Of a stretch of DNA of 64,000 bases, positions 25,220-33,993 are shown piece after piece. This DNA is from Petropleomorpha daqingensis. GTDB lineage: Bacteria > Actinomycetota > Actinomycetes > Mycobacteriales > Geodermatophilaceae. Location of the stretch: the NCBI RefSeq assembly GCF_013408985.1, contig NZ_JACBZT010000001.1, positions 4,977,197 through 5,041,196 on the forward strand. The letters are read 5' to 3'. The translations under genes and the position numbers were made by a program. Every line of letters starts with the position of its first letter. Position 1 is the first letter of the stretch. The notes beneath the pieces were generated by a model, which worked only from the letters and a program-made list of their open reading frames with translations, was not told where the DNA came from and ran no database searches.

Positions 25220-26050
25220 TCAGGACAGCGGCTCCTCGGAGGCGCGTGGCCGGCGGAACGGGTTGGGTCCGGTCCGGAACAGCGTCTCCTGCACGAAGCT
25301 CGCGGCCAGGACGCCGTCGGCGGTGTGCAGCGTGCCGGTGTACCAGCCGCGCCCGGCCGCCACGGTCCGCGGCACGAGGTCCATGAGCACCCACTCGTCC
25401 AGCCGCGCCGGGCGGTGGAACCACAGCGCGTGGTCCAGCGACGGGCCGGGGCTCGCCTCGTCGTGCGGCAGCGCGGACAGACCCGTGCCGATGTCGGACA
25501 GGTAGGTCAGCGCGCAGGCGTGCACCAGCGGGTCGTCCGGCAGCGGCGTGGTGCTGCGCGCCCAGAACCGGGTCGGCCAGTGCGCGCCGGGATAGGGCTG
25601 GGACGGACGGCGTCCCTCGAAGGAGAACAGCCGCGGCAGCTGGTGCGAGGGCAGCCCGTCCGGCGGCTCGGCGTCCGGCGCGGGGTCGACCGCGACGTCC
25701 GGCCCGGTGCCCTCCGCGGCGAACGACACCGACATGTTGAAGATGACCTCGCCGCCCTGCAGCGCGACCACCCGCCGGGCCGAGAACGAGCCGCCGTCGC
25801 GGTCGCGGTCCACCCGGAAGACGGCGGGCCGGGCGGCGTCCCCGCTGCGCAGGAAGTACCCGTGCAGCGAGTGCGGCAGCCTGTCCTCCGGCACCGTGCG
25901 GCCGGCCGCGAACAGCGCCTGCGCCGCCACCTGCCCGCCGTAGAGCGGGTAGGGGTCGGCGAAGACCAGCCGGCTGCGGTACAGGTCGCGGTCGATCTCC
26001 TCCAGGTCCAGGACGTCGAGCAACGACGACGTGCTCAGCGGCCCTTCCAC
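25220..26050 (-). CDS. tesB: Acyl-CoA thioesterase II (TesB family)
   Basis: A 276-residue double-hotdog thioesterase hydrolysing acyl-CoA to free acid and CoA. Family segments are YGGQVAAQALFAAGRTV, LHGYFLRSGD, RRVVALQGGEVIFNM, TYLSDIGTGL, and SLDHALWFHRP with the catalytic Asp/Thr/Gln network. The GTG at 26050 overlaps the end of the enoyl-CoA hydratase gene by 16 bases. The usual N-terminus of relatives (LLDVLDLEEIDRDLYRS) begins about ten residues later, so a shorter start is possible. It may release free branched acids or prevent CoA trapping during beta-oxidation. Confidence 0.9.
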   Translation of the reverse strand: MEGPLSTSSLLDVLDLEEIDRDLYRSRLVFADPYPLYGGQVAAQALFAAGRTVPEDRLPHSLHGYFLRSGDAARPAVFRVDRDRDGGSFSARRVVALQGGEVIFNMSVSFAAEGTGPDVAVDPAPDAEPPDGLPSHQLPRLFSFEGRRPSQPYPGAHWPTRFWARSTTPLPDDPLVHACALTYLSDIGTGLSALPHDEASPGPSLDHALWFHRPARLDEWVLMDLVPRTVAAGRGWYTGTLHTADGVLAASFVQETLFRTGPNPFRRPRASEEPLS

Positions 26051-26799
26051 ACCGGCGCCCGCTTCTCGGCGAACGCCGTCGACCCCTCGACGGCGTCCTC
26101 GCTGGCGAACACGGGGCCGGTGAGCTCCGCCTGCCGGCGCCAGCTCTCCTCCCAGGACCAGTCGACGGTGCCGCGGGCGATCTGCTTGGTCGCGGCCACC
26201 GCCAGCGGGCCGTTCGCGGCGATCGTGGCGGCCAGGTCGAGGGCGCCGTCGAGGGCGGCGCCCTCGTCGGTCAGCCGGTTGACCAGCCCGATCTCGGCCG
26301 CCCGCGGCGCGCTCAGCGCCTCGCCGGTGAGCAGCATCTCCAGCGCCAGCGCGTAGGGCACGCGCTTGGGCAGCAGCAGCGCCGCTCCCCCGGCCGCGAC
26401 CAGCGACCGCTTGACCTCCGGGACGCCGAACTTCGCGGTCTCGGCGGCGACGACGAGGTCGCAGGCGAGCAGCAGCTCGAAGCCACCGGCCAGCGCCCAC
26501 CCCTCGACCGCGCCGATGAGCGGCTTGCGCGGCGGCGTCTGCGTGATGCCGCACAGGCCGCGGCCCTCGATCGCCGGGGTCTCCCCGCGCAGGAACGCCT
26601 TGAGGTCCATGCCCGCGGAGAACGTACCGCCGGCGCCGGTGAGCACGCCGACGCGCAGCTCGTCGGAGGCGTCCAGCTCGTCGACGGCCGCCGCGACCGC
26701 CTCGGCGACGGCCTTGTCGAGGGCGTTCTTCGCCTCGGGCCGGTTGATCGTGATGACCTGCACGCCGTCCCGCTGCTCGACCAGCACCACGTCGTTCAC
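26035..26799 (-). CDS. Enoyl-CoA hydratase/isomerase family protein
   Basis: A 254-residue crotonase-fold enzyme with [13 protein letters not shown] and [16 protein letters not shown] forming the oxyanion hole and [15 protein letters not shown] following. It is of the short EchA type common in actinobacteria. The GTG start overlaps the stop of the racemase gene by four bases (GTGA), with GAGGAGG upstream, so it is coupled to that gene. It probably hydrates the enoyl-CoA derived from a 2-methyl-branched acyl-CoA. It is only distantly similar to the hydratase at 8.5-9.3 kb. Confidence 0.92.
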   Translation of the reverse strand: MNDVVLVEQRDGVQVITINRPEAKNALDKAVAEAVAAAVDELDASDELRVGVLTGAGGTFSAGMDLKAFLRGETPAIEGRGLCGITQTPPRKPLIGAVEGWALAGGFELLLACDLVVAAETAKFGVPEVKRSLVAAGGAALLLPKRVPYALALEMLLTGEALSAPRAAEIGLVNRLTDEGAALDGALDLAATIAANGPLAVAATKQIARGTVDWSWEESWRRQAELTGPVFASEDAVEGSTAFAEKRAPVWKGR

Positions 26800-27953
26800 T
26801 GAGCCTCCTCGCTCTGCACCACGGCCCCGCTGGCCAGCAGTGCGTCGACCTCGTCGTCCGCGAACCCCCACGCGCTCAGCGTGGCGACCGTGTCCTGCCC
26901 GGGCCCCCTGGGTGTGCCGCGCACCTCGGCGGGGGTGCGGGAGAAGCGCGGCGCCGGTGCCGGCTGGAAGCCGGTCGGTGTCTCCACGTACGTCCCCCGC
27001 GCCGCCAGGTGCGGGTGCCGCGGCGCCTCGGTGAGGCCCAGCACCGGCGTGACGCAGGCGTCGGTCCCCTCGAACACCGCCGTCCACTCGTCCCGGGTGC
27101 GCGAGGCGAACGCCTCGGCGATCAGCCGCCGGTGCTCCGGCCACCGCTGCACGTCGTGCTGGCCGCCGGGCAGGTCGACGCCGAGGCCGGCGACGAACTG
27201 CGCGTAGAACTGCGGCTCCAGCGCGCCGACCGCCATGAACCCGCCGTCGGCGCAGGCGTAGGTGTCGTAGAACGGGGCGCCCCCGTCGAGCAGGTTGCTG
27301 GCCCGCCGGTCGCGCCACAGGCCGCCGCCGAGCATCCCGTGCACCATCGTGATCAGGGAGCTGGCGCCGTCCACCATGGCCGCGTCGACGACCTGGCCGC
27401 GGCCGCTGGTCGCGCGCTCGAGCAGCGCGGCGAGCACCCCGACGACGAGGAACATCGAGCCGCCGCCGAAGTCGGCGCCGATGTTCAGCGGCGGGACCGG
27501 CTTCTCCTTCGGGCCGATGGCGTGCAGCGCGCCGGTCAGACCGAGGTAGTTGATGTCGTGCCCGGCCCGGTCGGCCAGCGGGCCGGTCTGCCCCCAGCCG
27601 GTCATCCGCGCGTAGACCAGCCGCGGGTTGCGGGCGAGGCAGTCGTCGGGCCCGAGGCCGAGCCGCTCGGTGACGCCGGGCCGCAGCCCTTCGACGAGGA
27701 CGTCGGCCCGCTCGACCATGCGCAGCACGGTCTCTCGCCCGTCGGGGTTCTTGAGATCGACCGCGGCGCACGGGCGGCTGCGGTGCAGTGCCTCCTTCTC
27801 CGGCGGGAAGAGCTTCGCTCCCCCACCGGGCCGGTCCACGCGGACGACGTCGGCGCCGAGCTCGGCCAGCAGCATGCAGGCGTACGGCCCGGGCCCCAGC
27901 CCGGACAGTTCGACGACGCGGATACCGGCCAGCGGGCCGGACGGCGGCAGCAC
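26796..27953 (-). CDS. Alpha-methylacyl-CoA racemase-like CaiB/BaiF family protein
   Basis: A 385-residue class III CoA-transferase-fold protein. The N-terminus [20 protein letters not shown] and the segments [17 protein letters not shown] and [14 protein letters not shown] correspond to the catalytic His and Asp regions of the alpha-methylacyl-CoA racemase of M. tuberculosis, so epimerisation of (2R)/(2S)-methylacyl-CoA is more likely than CoA transfer. This allows beta-oxidation of methyl-branched chains. The GTG at 27953 is chosen because TAGCGT lies 7 bases upstream; an upstream GTG at 27962 overlaps that hexamer. It heads a three-gene unit with the hydratase and TesB. Confidence 0.88.
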   Translation of the reverse strand: MLPPSGPLAGIRVVELSGLGPGPYACMLLAELGADVVRVDRPGGGAKLFPPEKEALHRSRPCAAVDLKNPDGRETVLRMVERADVLVEGLRPGVTERLGLGPDDCLARNPRLVYARMTGWGQTGPLADRAGHDINYLGLTGALHAIGPKEKPVPPLNIGADFGGGSMFLVVGVLAALLERATSGRGQVVDAAMVDGASSLITMVHGMLGGGLWRDRRASNLLDGGAPFYDTYACADGGFMAVGALEPQFYAQFVAGLGVDLPGGQHDVQRWPEHRRLIAEAFASRTRDEWTAVFEGTDACVTPVLGLTEAPRHPHLAARGTYVETPTGFQPAPAPRFSRTPAEVRGTPRGPGQDTVATLSAWGFADDEVDALLASGAVVQSEEAQ

Positions 27954-27960
27954 GGCTCGC

Positions 27961-27966
27961 ACGCTA
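27961..27966 (-). promoter_or_regulatory. -10 hexamer TAGCGT of the racemase operon
   Basis: TAGCGT on the reverse strand with 7 bases to GTG 27953. No Shine-Dalgarno precedes that codon, so a leaderless transcript is likely. The hexamer overlaps an earlier in-frame GTG, which argues against that codon as the start. Confidence 0.55.
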
Positions 27967-28039
27967 GCAACGCGGTCCGGCGTCCCCCGAGCGGGCGTGA
28001 TCGAATCGGCGGCGGGCGACAACGGGGAGGTCGACGCAG

Positions 28040-28666
28040 GTGAACGGCAGGAGAGCCCTGGGGACGTGCGCGGTGGCGCTCGGCGTCCTGCTGGCGAGCG
28101 GCTGCGCCACGACCGTGCGCGGGCAGGCCACCGCGGACCCGGCGATCGGCCCCGGCGAGGCGGTGGCGCCCTCGACCGACCCCCCGTCGTCCTCGTCGTC
28201 CGCACCGGCCGCTCCGGGGGGCAACGCGCGCGGCAACATCGAGAAGCAGATCGGCGAAGAGGCCGGCGTCACCGGCACGGACGGCTCGGACCTCATGACC
28301 TTCACCGTCGACGCGATCCAGGTCGACTACCCCTGCTCCGGCGACTATCCGCAGCCGCCGGAGAACGGCCACTTCGTCGGGCTCTCGATGCACATCACGA
28401 CGGCGCCGAACCTGCCGGCCGACTCCTTCGTCGACATCAACGCCACCGACTTCTCGTTCATCGGCGGCGACGGGGTCACGGTCAGCAACGTCGACACCTT
28501 CCCGGCGTTCACCTGCGCGCCGGACGCCGAGCAGCTGCCCAGCGGTCCGCTCGGCAGCGGCCAGCAGTACGTCGGCACGCTCGTCCTCGACGTCCCCGAG
28601 ACGACCGGGATCGTGCAGTACCAGCCGCTCTACCTCACTCAGGGCGGCTGGGAGTGGCACTTCTAG
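28040..28666 (+). CDS. Secreted lipoprotein of unknown function
   Basis: A 208-residue exported protein. Residues 1-24 are a signal peptide ending in the lipobox LLASGC, so the mature protein should be anchored by a lipidated Cys on the outer face of the membrane. A Ser/Pro/Ala-rich linker (about 35-65) precedes a beta-rich domain (about 80-208) that looks like the DUF4352/immunoglobulin-like domains of actinobacterial lipoproteins, with a conserved [12 protein letters not shown] and a C-terminal GGWEWHF. GGGAGG stands 9 bases before the GTG. It is divergent from the racemase operon and convergent with the SDR gene, 4 bases apart. Confidence 0.82.
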   Translation: MNGRRALGTCAVALGVLLASGCATTVRGQATADPAIGPGEAVAPSTDPPSSSSSAPAAPGGNARGNIEKQIGEEAGVTGTDGSDLMTFTVDAIQVDYPCSGDYPQPPENGHFVGLSMHITTAPNLPADSFVDINATDFSFIGGDGVTVSNVDTFPAFTCAPDAEQLPSGPLGSGQQYVGTLVLDVPETTGIVQYQPLYLTQGGWEWHF

Positions 28667-28670
28667 AGAC

Positions 28671-29351
28671 TCAGGCGTCGCCGTAGACGGGGATGCGGGC
28701 GCCGCTGGTCGGGGCGGAGTCGGGGCCGGCGAGGAACGCGATCACGCGGGCGATCGCGGCCGGCGCCACGGCGCGGGCGGCTAGGTCGGGCGGCATCCAC
28801 TCGCGGTTGGCCGGGGTGTCGATCACCGACGGCAGCACGCAGTTGACCCGGATGCCCTGCGGGCGCAGCTCCTCGGCGAGCAGCTCGGTGAGCCGGACGA
28901 CGGCGGCCTTGCTCGTCGCGTGCGCGACCGGCGCCGCCCCGGTGACGGCGGTCTTCGAGCCGACGGTGACGATCGCCCCGCCGTCCCCCATGCGCGCCGC
29001 CGCCTGCTGGGCCGACCAGAGCACCGACGCCACGTTGGAGCTCCACATCGCGTCCCAGATCTCCTCGGTCAGGTCGGCGAGGGACGACGGCCGGAACCCA
29101 CCGGCCAGCGTGACGAGCGCCGACACGGTGCCGATCTCGTCGATCGCCCGCCAGGCCTGCGACACCGAGTCGCGAACGGCCAGGTCGGCCGCGACGGCGT
29201 GCACTCCCGGTTCGCCGCCCAGCCGCTCGAGGCGCTCCCCCGCGCGATCCAGCGCGACGACCTCCCGGCCGGCGCCGCGGAACTCCGCCACGACCGCGTG
29301 ACCAAGCGCACCCGCCGCGCCGGTGATCACCACCAGCCCCTGCTGCTCCAC
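28671..29351 (-). CDS. Short-chain dehydrogenase/reductase with altered active-site Tyr
   Basis: A 226-residue SDR-fold protein. The NAD(P)-binding motif TGAAGALG, an NxAG-equivalent in VTLAGGF, and the catalytic Ser region VTVGSKTAV are present. The YxxxK motif reads HATSK: the codon is CAC, so the catalytic Tyr is replaced by His while the Lys remains. Activity may be lost or changed. The GTG at 29351 gives the standard N-terminus VVITGAAGALG. Only 19 bases separate its start from that of the divergent MFS gene. Confidence 0.85.
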   Translation of the reverse strand: MEQQGLVVITGAAGALGHAVVAEFRGAGREVVALDRAGERLERLGGEPGVHAVAADLAVRDSVSQAWRAIDEIGTVSALVTLAGGFRPSSLADLTEEIWDAMWSSNVASVLWSAQQAAARMGDGGAIVTVGSKTAVTGAAPVAHATSKAAVVRLTELLAEELRPQGIRVNCVLPSVIDTPANREWMPPDLAARAVAPAAIARVIAFLAGPDSAPTSGARIPVYGDA

Positions 29352-29370
29352 GCGGTTAGCGTGGCAGGAC
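29352..29370. promoter_or_regulatory. 19-base divergent promoter gap
   Basis: The entire space between the SDR start (GTG 29351) and the MFS start (GTG 29371). Forward, TAGCGT (29357-29362) lies 8 bases before GTG 29371. In reverse, CACGCT (29363-29358) lies 6 bases before GTG 29351. The two -10 elements overlap, so both mRNAs would be leaderless and the promoters mutually exclusive. Confidence 0.5.
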
Positions 29371-30786
29371 GTGTCGACTCCCGCGCCGCGCGCCCTCGTC
29401 CCCGCGCTGATCTTCATCGGCACGTGCGTCGCCGTCATCAGCAGTCTCGGCGCCCCGCTGGTCCCGGCGATCGCGGCCGACACCGGCGCCTCCCCCGCCT
29501 CGGCGCAGTGGACCCTCACGATCACGCTGCTCGTCGGCGCCGTCGCGACCCCGGTCGTCGGCCGGCTCGGCGACGGCCCGCACCGCCGTCCCGTGGTGCT
29601 CGCCGTCCTGGCCCTCGTCGTCCTCGGCGGCGTCCTCGCCGCGCTCCCCCTCGGCCTCGGCTGGATCATCGCCGGCCGCGGACTGCAGGGCTTCGGGCTG
29701 GGCCTCACCCCGGTGGCGATCGCGACCGCCCGCGACGTGCTCGCCGGCGAGCGGGGCCGCTCGACCGCGGCGGCGCTGTCGCTCACCACGGCGGCCGGGA
29801 TCGGGCTCGGCTACCCGATCACCGGCGCGATCGCCGAGCTCGGCGGGGTGCACGCGGCGTTCTGGTTCGGCGCGGCGTTCACCGCGATCGCCCTGGTCAC
29901 GGCGCTCGTCGTCTTCCCGCCGTCCCCGTCCCGCCCGGCGACGCGGCTCGACGTGGTCGGCGGGCTGCTGCTCGGCGTGGGGCTGGCCTGCCTGCTGCTG
30001 TTCATCAGCGAGGGCGAGGCGCACGGGTGGGCGTCCCCGTGGCTGCTCGCACTGGTCGCCGTCGCCGTCGTCTCGCTCGTCGCCTGGGTGTTCTGGGAGC
30101 TGCGCCGTCCGGCGCCGTTGGTGGACCTCCACCTCGCCCGCGGCCGGACCGCCTCCGTCGCGCACGCCGCCTCGATGCTGACCGGCCTGGCCAACTACCT
30201 GCTGATCACCGGCGTCACGTTCCTCGCGCAGACGCCGGAGTCGTCCGGGTACGGCTTCGGCGCGAGCGTGGTGCTCTCCGGGCTGATCCTGCTGCCGTTC
30301 TCCGTGGGCAGCCTGCTCGCCGGGCGCGTCGTCCGCGGCCTGGTGGTCCGCGGGCGCGGCGCCGTCGTCCTGCCGGCCAGCGCACTGATCGTCGCCGCCG
30401 CTGCCCTGCTGTTCGCCACCGCCCGCACCCAGCTGTGGGAGCTGTTCGTGCTCATGGGGGTGTGCGGGTTCGGCGTCGGCGGGGCGTTCTCCGCCTTCCC
30501 CGGCCTGATCGCCCGGGCGGTGCCGCCGAGCGAGACCGGCAGCGCGATGGGCCTGAACCAGGTGCTGCGCTACGTCGGCTTCGCCTCCGGCAGTGCCCTG
30601 ACGGCCACGCTGCTGGAGGCCGCCACGCCCGGGTCCGGCGGCGTCCCGGCCAGCAGCGGGTACACGGTTCTCGGGCTCGTGGCCTGCGGGGTCGCGCTGG
30701 TCACGGCGGTGCTCACCGCGGTGCTGCTGCGCCACCCCGCGCCGGCTCCCGCAGCGGTCGCGGAAGCCGCGGTTACCGGGCAGTAG
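29371..30786 (+). CDS. MFS multidrug-type exporter
   Basis: A 471-residue major facilitator superfamily protein with about 12-14 transmembrane helices in the DHA2 style. The loop 2-3 signature GRLGDGPHRRPVV and the motif C-like glycine-rich helix 5 (TTAAGIGLGYPITGAIAE) mark it as a proton-driven exporter. Substrates cannot be predicted. The GTG at 29371 follows a TAGCGT hexamer by 8 bases without a Shine-Dalgarno. It is divergent from the SDR gene across 19 bases, and the two may respond to the same signal. The acyl-CoA dehydrogenase pair downstream starts 68 bases after its stop. Confidence 0.88.
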   Translation: MSTPAPRALVPALIFIGTCVAVISSLGAPLVPAIAADTGASPASAQWTLTITLLVGAVATPVVGRLGDGPHRRPVVLAVLALVVLGGVLAALPLGLGWIIAGRGLQGFGLGLTPVAIATARDVLAGERGRSTAAALSLTTAAGIGLGYPITGAIAELGGVHAAFWFGAAFTAIALVTALVVFPPSPSRPATRLDVVGGLLLGVGLACLLLFISEGEAHGWASPWLLALVAVAVVSLVAWVFWELRRPAPLVDLHLARGRTASVAHAASMLTGLANYLLITGVTFLAQTPESSGYGFGASVVLSGLILLPFSVGSLLAGRVVRGLVVRGRGAVVLPASALIVAAAALLFATARTQLWELFVLMGVCGFGVGGAFSAFPGLIARAVPPSETGSAMGLNQVLRYVGFASGSALTATLLEAATPGSGGVPASSGYTVLGLVACGVALVTAVLTAVLLRHPAPAPAAVAEAAVTGQ

Positions 30787-30853
30787 CCGATGTGGGATCG
30801 TCGGGGAAGCCACGCGTACGACGGCGAAGGCGCCGTCAGGGAGTAGAGGTCCG

Positions 30854-32029
30854 ATGCGGTTGCAGCTGTCCCCGGAGGACGAGGCCTTCCGGGAGGAGAT
30901 GCGCACCTTCTTCACCACCCAGGTGCCGCAGTCGATCCGCGACACCGTCGCCAACCACCGCCACCTGACCAAGGACCAGTACGTCGAGACCCAGCGGATC
31001 CTCAACGCCGCCGGCCTCGCCGTCCCGCACTGGCCGGTCGAGTGGGGCGGCAAGGACTGGACGCCGCTGCAGCGGCACATCTGGCGCGAGGAGATGCAGC
31101 TCGCCGCCGTGCCCGAGCCGCTGGCGTTCAACACCAGCATGATCGGCCCGGTGCTCGCCCAGTTCGGCTCGCAGGAGCAGAAGGAGGAGTTCCTCCCGAA
31201 GACGGCGAACCTCGACATCTGGTGGTGCCAGGGCTTCTCCGAGCCCGACGCCGGCTCCGACCTGGCCTCGCTGCGCACCACCGCCGTCCGCGAGGGCGAC
31301 GAGTACATCGTCAACGGCCAGAAGACGTGGACGACGCTGGGGCAGCACGCCGACTGGATCTTCTGCCTGGTCCGCACCGACCCGACGGCCGAGAAGCGGC
31401 AGCGCGGCATCTCGATGCTGCTGTTCCCGATGGACACCCCGGGCGTCACCATCCGCCCGATCGAGCTGCTCGACGGCACCCACGAGGTCAACGAGGTCTT
31501 CTTCGAGGACGTCCGGGTGCCCGCCGAGAACCTGGTCGGCGAGGAGAACTCCGGCTGGACGATCGCCAAGTTCCTGCTCGGCAACGAGCGGGTCGGCATC
31601 GCCCGGGTCGGCCACACCAAGCGGCTGCTGGCCGACGCCAAGGAGCACGCCCGCACCATCGTGTCCAACGGCACCCCGCTGTCGGAGGACCCGGGCTTCA
31701 CCGCCCGGATCGCCGAGATCGAGAACGAGCTGCTGGCCCTCGAGCTGACCGCGCTGCGCGTGGTCGCGAACTCCTCCGGCGGCCGGCCCGACCCGGCCTC
31801 CTCGGTGCTCAAGCTCCGCGGCTCCGAGCTGCAGCAGGCCGCCACCGAGCTGCTGGTCGACCTGGCCGGGCCGCTCTCGCTGGCCTCCTACGCCGACGGC
31901 GGCTCCGACGTCCCCGAGTGGGCGCGGGCGGCCACCCCGGAGTACCTGAACTACCGCAAGGTCACCATCTACGGCGGCTCGAACGAGGTTCAGCGCACCA
32001 TCATCGCCGGCACGATCCTGGGGTTGTGA
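30854..32029 (+). CDS. Acyl-CoA dehydrogenase, first subunit of a likely heteromer
   Basis: A 391-residue acyl-CoA dehydrogenase. WWCQGFSEPDAGSDLASLRT and YIVNGQKTWTTLGQHADW bind FAD and substrate, and VTIYGGSNEVQRTIIAG ends the protein. At the position of the medium-chain catalytic Glu (YEGT) it has Gly. Together with the different second subunit encoded 7 bases later, this fits the alpha2-beta2 FadE enzymes first described for mycobacterial cholesterol side-chain degradation (ChsE type). It would oxidise a branched or steroid-like acyl-CoA. AGGGAG lies upstream of the ATG. Confidence 0.9.
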   Translation: MRLQLSPEDEAFREEMRTFFTTQVPQSIRDTVANHRHLTKDQYVETQRILNAAGLAVPHWPVEWGGKDWTPLQRHIWREEMQLAAVPEPLAFNTSMIGPVLAQFGSQEQKEEFLPKTANLDIWWCQGFSEPDAGSDLASLRTTAVREGDEYIVNGQKTWTTLGQHADWIFCLVRTDPTAEKRQRGISMLLFPMDTPGVTIRPIELLDGTHEVNEVFFEDVRVPAENLVGEENSGWTIAKFLLGNERVGIARVGHTKRLLADAKEHARTIVSNGTPLSEDPGFTARIAEIENELLALELTALRVVANSSGGRPDPASSVLKLRGSELQQAATELLVDLAGPLSLASYADGGSDVPEWARAATPEYLNYRKVTIYGGSNEVQRTIIAGTILGL

Positions 32030-32036
32030 TCTCACC

Positions 32037-33185
32037 GTGGACTTCACCTACGACGACGAGCAGAAGGCCCTCCGCGAGGCGGTGAGCGGGCTGCTCGCCC
32101 GCGCGTACGGCGACAGCGAGCAGCGCCGCCGGGTCACCGCGGCCGACCCCGGGTTCGACGAGAAGACCTGGGCGCGGCTGGCCGAGATGGGGCTGCTCGG
32201 CCTGCCCTTCCCCGAGGAGTCCGGCGGCATGGGCGCCGGCCCGGTCGAGGTCGCGATCGTGGCTGAGGAGATCGGCCGCGTGATCGCGCCCGAGCCCTTC
32301 GTCGAGGCCGTCGTCCTGACCGGCGGGCTGATCCAGGCCGAGGGCACCGCCGCCCAGCGGGAGGGGCTGATCGGCGGGCTGGCCGAGGGCTCGCTCATCC
32401 CCGCGTTCGCGCACGCCGAGCCCGGCACCCGCTGGACGCCGACCGCCTCCGGGGTCAAGGCGACCGAGGACGGCGGCACGTGGCGGCTCACCGGCGTCAA
32501 GGAGCCCGTGCTGGGCGGTGCCCGCGCGGACGTGCTGATCGTGAGCGCGGTCGCCGGCGGCGGCACGCGGCTGTTCGTCGTCCGTGGCGACGCCGACGGG
32601 CTGACCCGCACCGGCTACCGCACCCACGACGGCGGCCGCGCGGCCAAGGTCGAGTTCGCGAACACCCCGGCCGAGCCGCTCGGCGACGCCGGCGCCGACC
32701 AGTCGGTGGCGATCGACCGGGCCCAGGCCGAGGCGCGGATCGCCTACGCCCACGAGGCGATGGGCGCGATGCAGACCGCGCTGACCACGACGACCGAGTA
32801 CCTCAAGACCCGCAAGCAGTTCGGCGTCACGCTCAACAAGTTCCAGGCGCTCACCTTCCGCGCCGCGGACATGTACGTGTCGCTGGAGCTGGCCCGCAGC
32901 ATCGCGCTGTGGGGCTCGCTGGTCATCGACGCCGGTGGCGACGTCGTCACCGCCGCCGAGCGGGTGCGGCTGCAGATCAGCAAGGCGTCGCGGCACATCG
33001 GCAAGGACGCGATCCAGCTGCACGGCGGCATCGGCGTCACCGCGGAGTACTCGGTCGGGCACTACACCAGCCGGCTCACCGCGATCGACCACGTGCTCGG
33101 CGACGGCGCCTGGGCGCTGTCCCGGCTCGCGGCCGACGTCGACAGCTACCCGACCGTCGACCCGCTCGGCGCCCCCTACGCCTGA
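32037..33185 (+). CDS. Acyl-CoA dehydrogenase, second subunit of a likely heteromer
   Basis: A 382-residue acyl-CoA dehydrogenase-fold protein starting with GTG 7 bases after its partner. The N-terminal helices (MDFTYDDEQKALREAVSGL form) and C-terminal GKDAIQLHGGIGVTAEYSV are clear, while the FAD-binding EPGTR-type segment is atypical and the C-terminal segment lacks a YEGT-like Glu. Close spacing and unequal sequences suggest that the pair forms one alpha2-beta2 enzyme in which only one subunit type holds the active site. The gene ends 5 bases before a 46-nt palindromic terminator. Confidence 0.88.
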   Translation: MDFTYDDEQKALREAVSGLLARAYGDSEQRRRVTAADPGFDEKTWARLAEMGLLGLPFPEESGGMGAGPVEVAIVAEEIGRVIAPEPFVEAVVLTGGLIQAEGTAAQREGLIGGLAEGSLIPAFAHAEPGTRWTPTASGVKATEDGGTWRLTGVKEPVLGGARADVLIVSAVAGGGTRLFVVRGDADGLTRTGYRTHDGGRAAKVEFANTPAEPLGDAGADQSVAIDRAQAEARIAYAHEAMGAMQTALTTTTEYLKTRKQFGVTLNKFQALTFRAADMYVSLELARSIALWGSLVIDAGGDVVTAAERVRLQISKASRHIGKDAIQLHGGIGVTAEYSVGHYTSRLTAIDHVLGDGAWALSRLAADVDSYPTVDPLGAPYA

Positions 33186-33190
33186 GCAGA

Positions 33191-33236
33191 GTGGTTTCGC
33201 GCGCTTAACCGCGCGCGGTTAAGCGCGCGAAACCAC
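33191..33236. repeat. 46-nt palindromic terminator element, copy 1
   Basis: An almost perfect hairpin, GTGGTTTCGCGCGCTTAACC on the left and its reverse complement on the right (33217-33236), around a GCGCGC centre. It fills the gap between convergent acyl-CoA dehydrogenase and hydrolase genes. The element at 60271-60316 has the same length, centre position and layout, differing by compensatory base changes, so both belong to one dispersed family. A bidirectional terminator role fits its position. Confidence 0.75.
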
Positions 33237-33237
33237 C

Positions 33238-33993
33238 TCAAGGGAGGCGGGCTAGGAAGTCGAGCATGGCCTGGAGGGGCTGCTTCCAGCGGGCGTCGAG
33301 CATGAGGTCGTGCCCCATCCCGGGGAACTCGACCAGCTCGGCGTCGTAGCGGCGGGCGGTCGCCCGGATGCTCGACGCGGGCAGCAGCTCGTCGTCCGGC
33401 GACTCGAGCACGAGCACCGGCGCTCCGCCCAGGGGCTTCGGGGCCGGCCTGTGGAAGATCAGCTGGTACTGCGCCAGCGGTGACTCCTCGCCGCAGCGCC
33501 CGCTGTGCCGGGCGGCCTCGTCGCCGTCCAGCTCGCGGAACAGGTACTCGGGCCTCATCGGCAGGCTCCGGCCGGCCAGCATCCCGAGCGCGTCGCCCGG
33601 GTGCCGGCGCAGCAGCCGCAGGTACGCGTACACCGCAGGCTGCGCCGGAACCGGCGCGACCAGGACGCCGGCCCGGGCCGCGTAGCGGGACAGCGCCCGC
33701 GTCACAACCAGCCCGCCCATCGAGTGCCCCACCAGGACGGCGGGCCGCGGCAGCCCGAGCGCCGTCTGCACGACGTCGTCCACGTAGTGCGACAGCCGCG
33801 CCGTCCCCAGCCTCCCCGAGCTGCCGGCGTGCCCCCGCAGCGAGACCGCGTACGCCGGGTACCCCGCCGCGGCGACGCCGTCGAGCCAGTGCTCCCAGCA
33901 CCACGAGCCGTGGCCGAGCCCGTGCACCATCAGCACCGGCGGGCGCTCGGGGGTGGCGGAGTCGGGCAGCCGTTCGACGAGCTCGAGTTCCAC
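33238..33993 (-). CDS. Alpha/beta hydrolase
   Basis: A 251-residue alpha/beta-hydrolase-fold protein. The nucleophile elbow GHSMGG places Ser91, the acid is probably Asp in LESPDDELLP, and the His lies in FPGMGHDLML. The oxyanion region is HGLGHGSW. It could be an esterase, lipase or thioesterase; the substrate is unknown. Its GTG shares one base with the stop of the methyltransferase gene (TAGTG), so the two form an operon. The hydrolase may remove or generate an ester group made or used by the methyltransferase. Confidence 0.88.
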   Translation of the reverse strand: MELELVERLPDSATPERPPVLMVHGLGHGSWCWEHWLDGVAAAGYPAYAVSLRGHAGSSGRLGTARLSHYVDDVVQTALGLPRPAVLVGHSMGGLVVTRALSRYAARAGVLVAPVPAQPAVYAYLRLLRRHPGDALGMLAGRSLPMRPEYLFRELDGDEAARHSGRCGEESPLAQYQLIFHRPAPKPLGGAPVLVLESPDDELLPASSIRATARRYDAELVEFPGMGHDLMLDARWKQPLQAMLDFLARLP

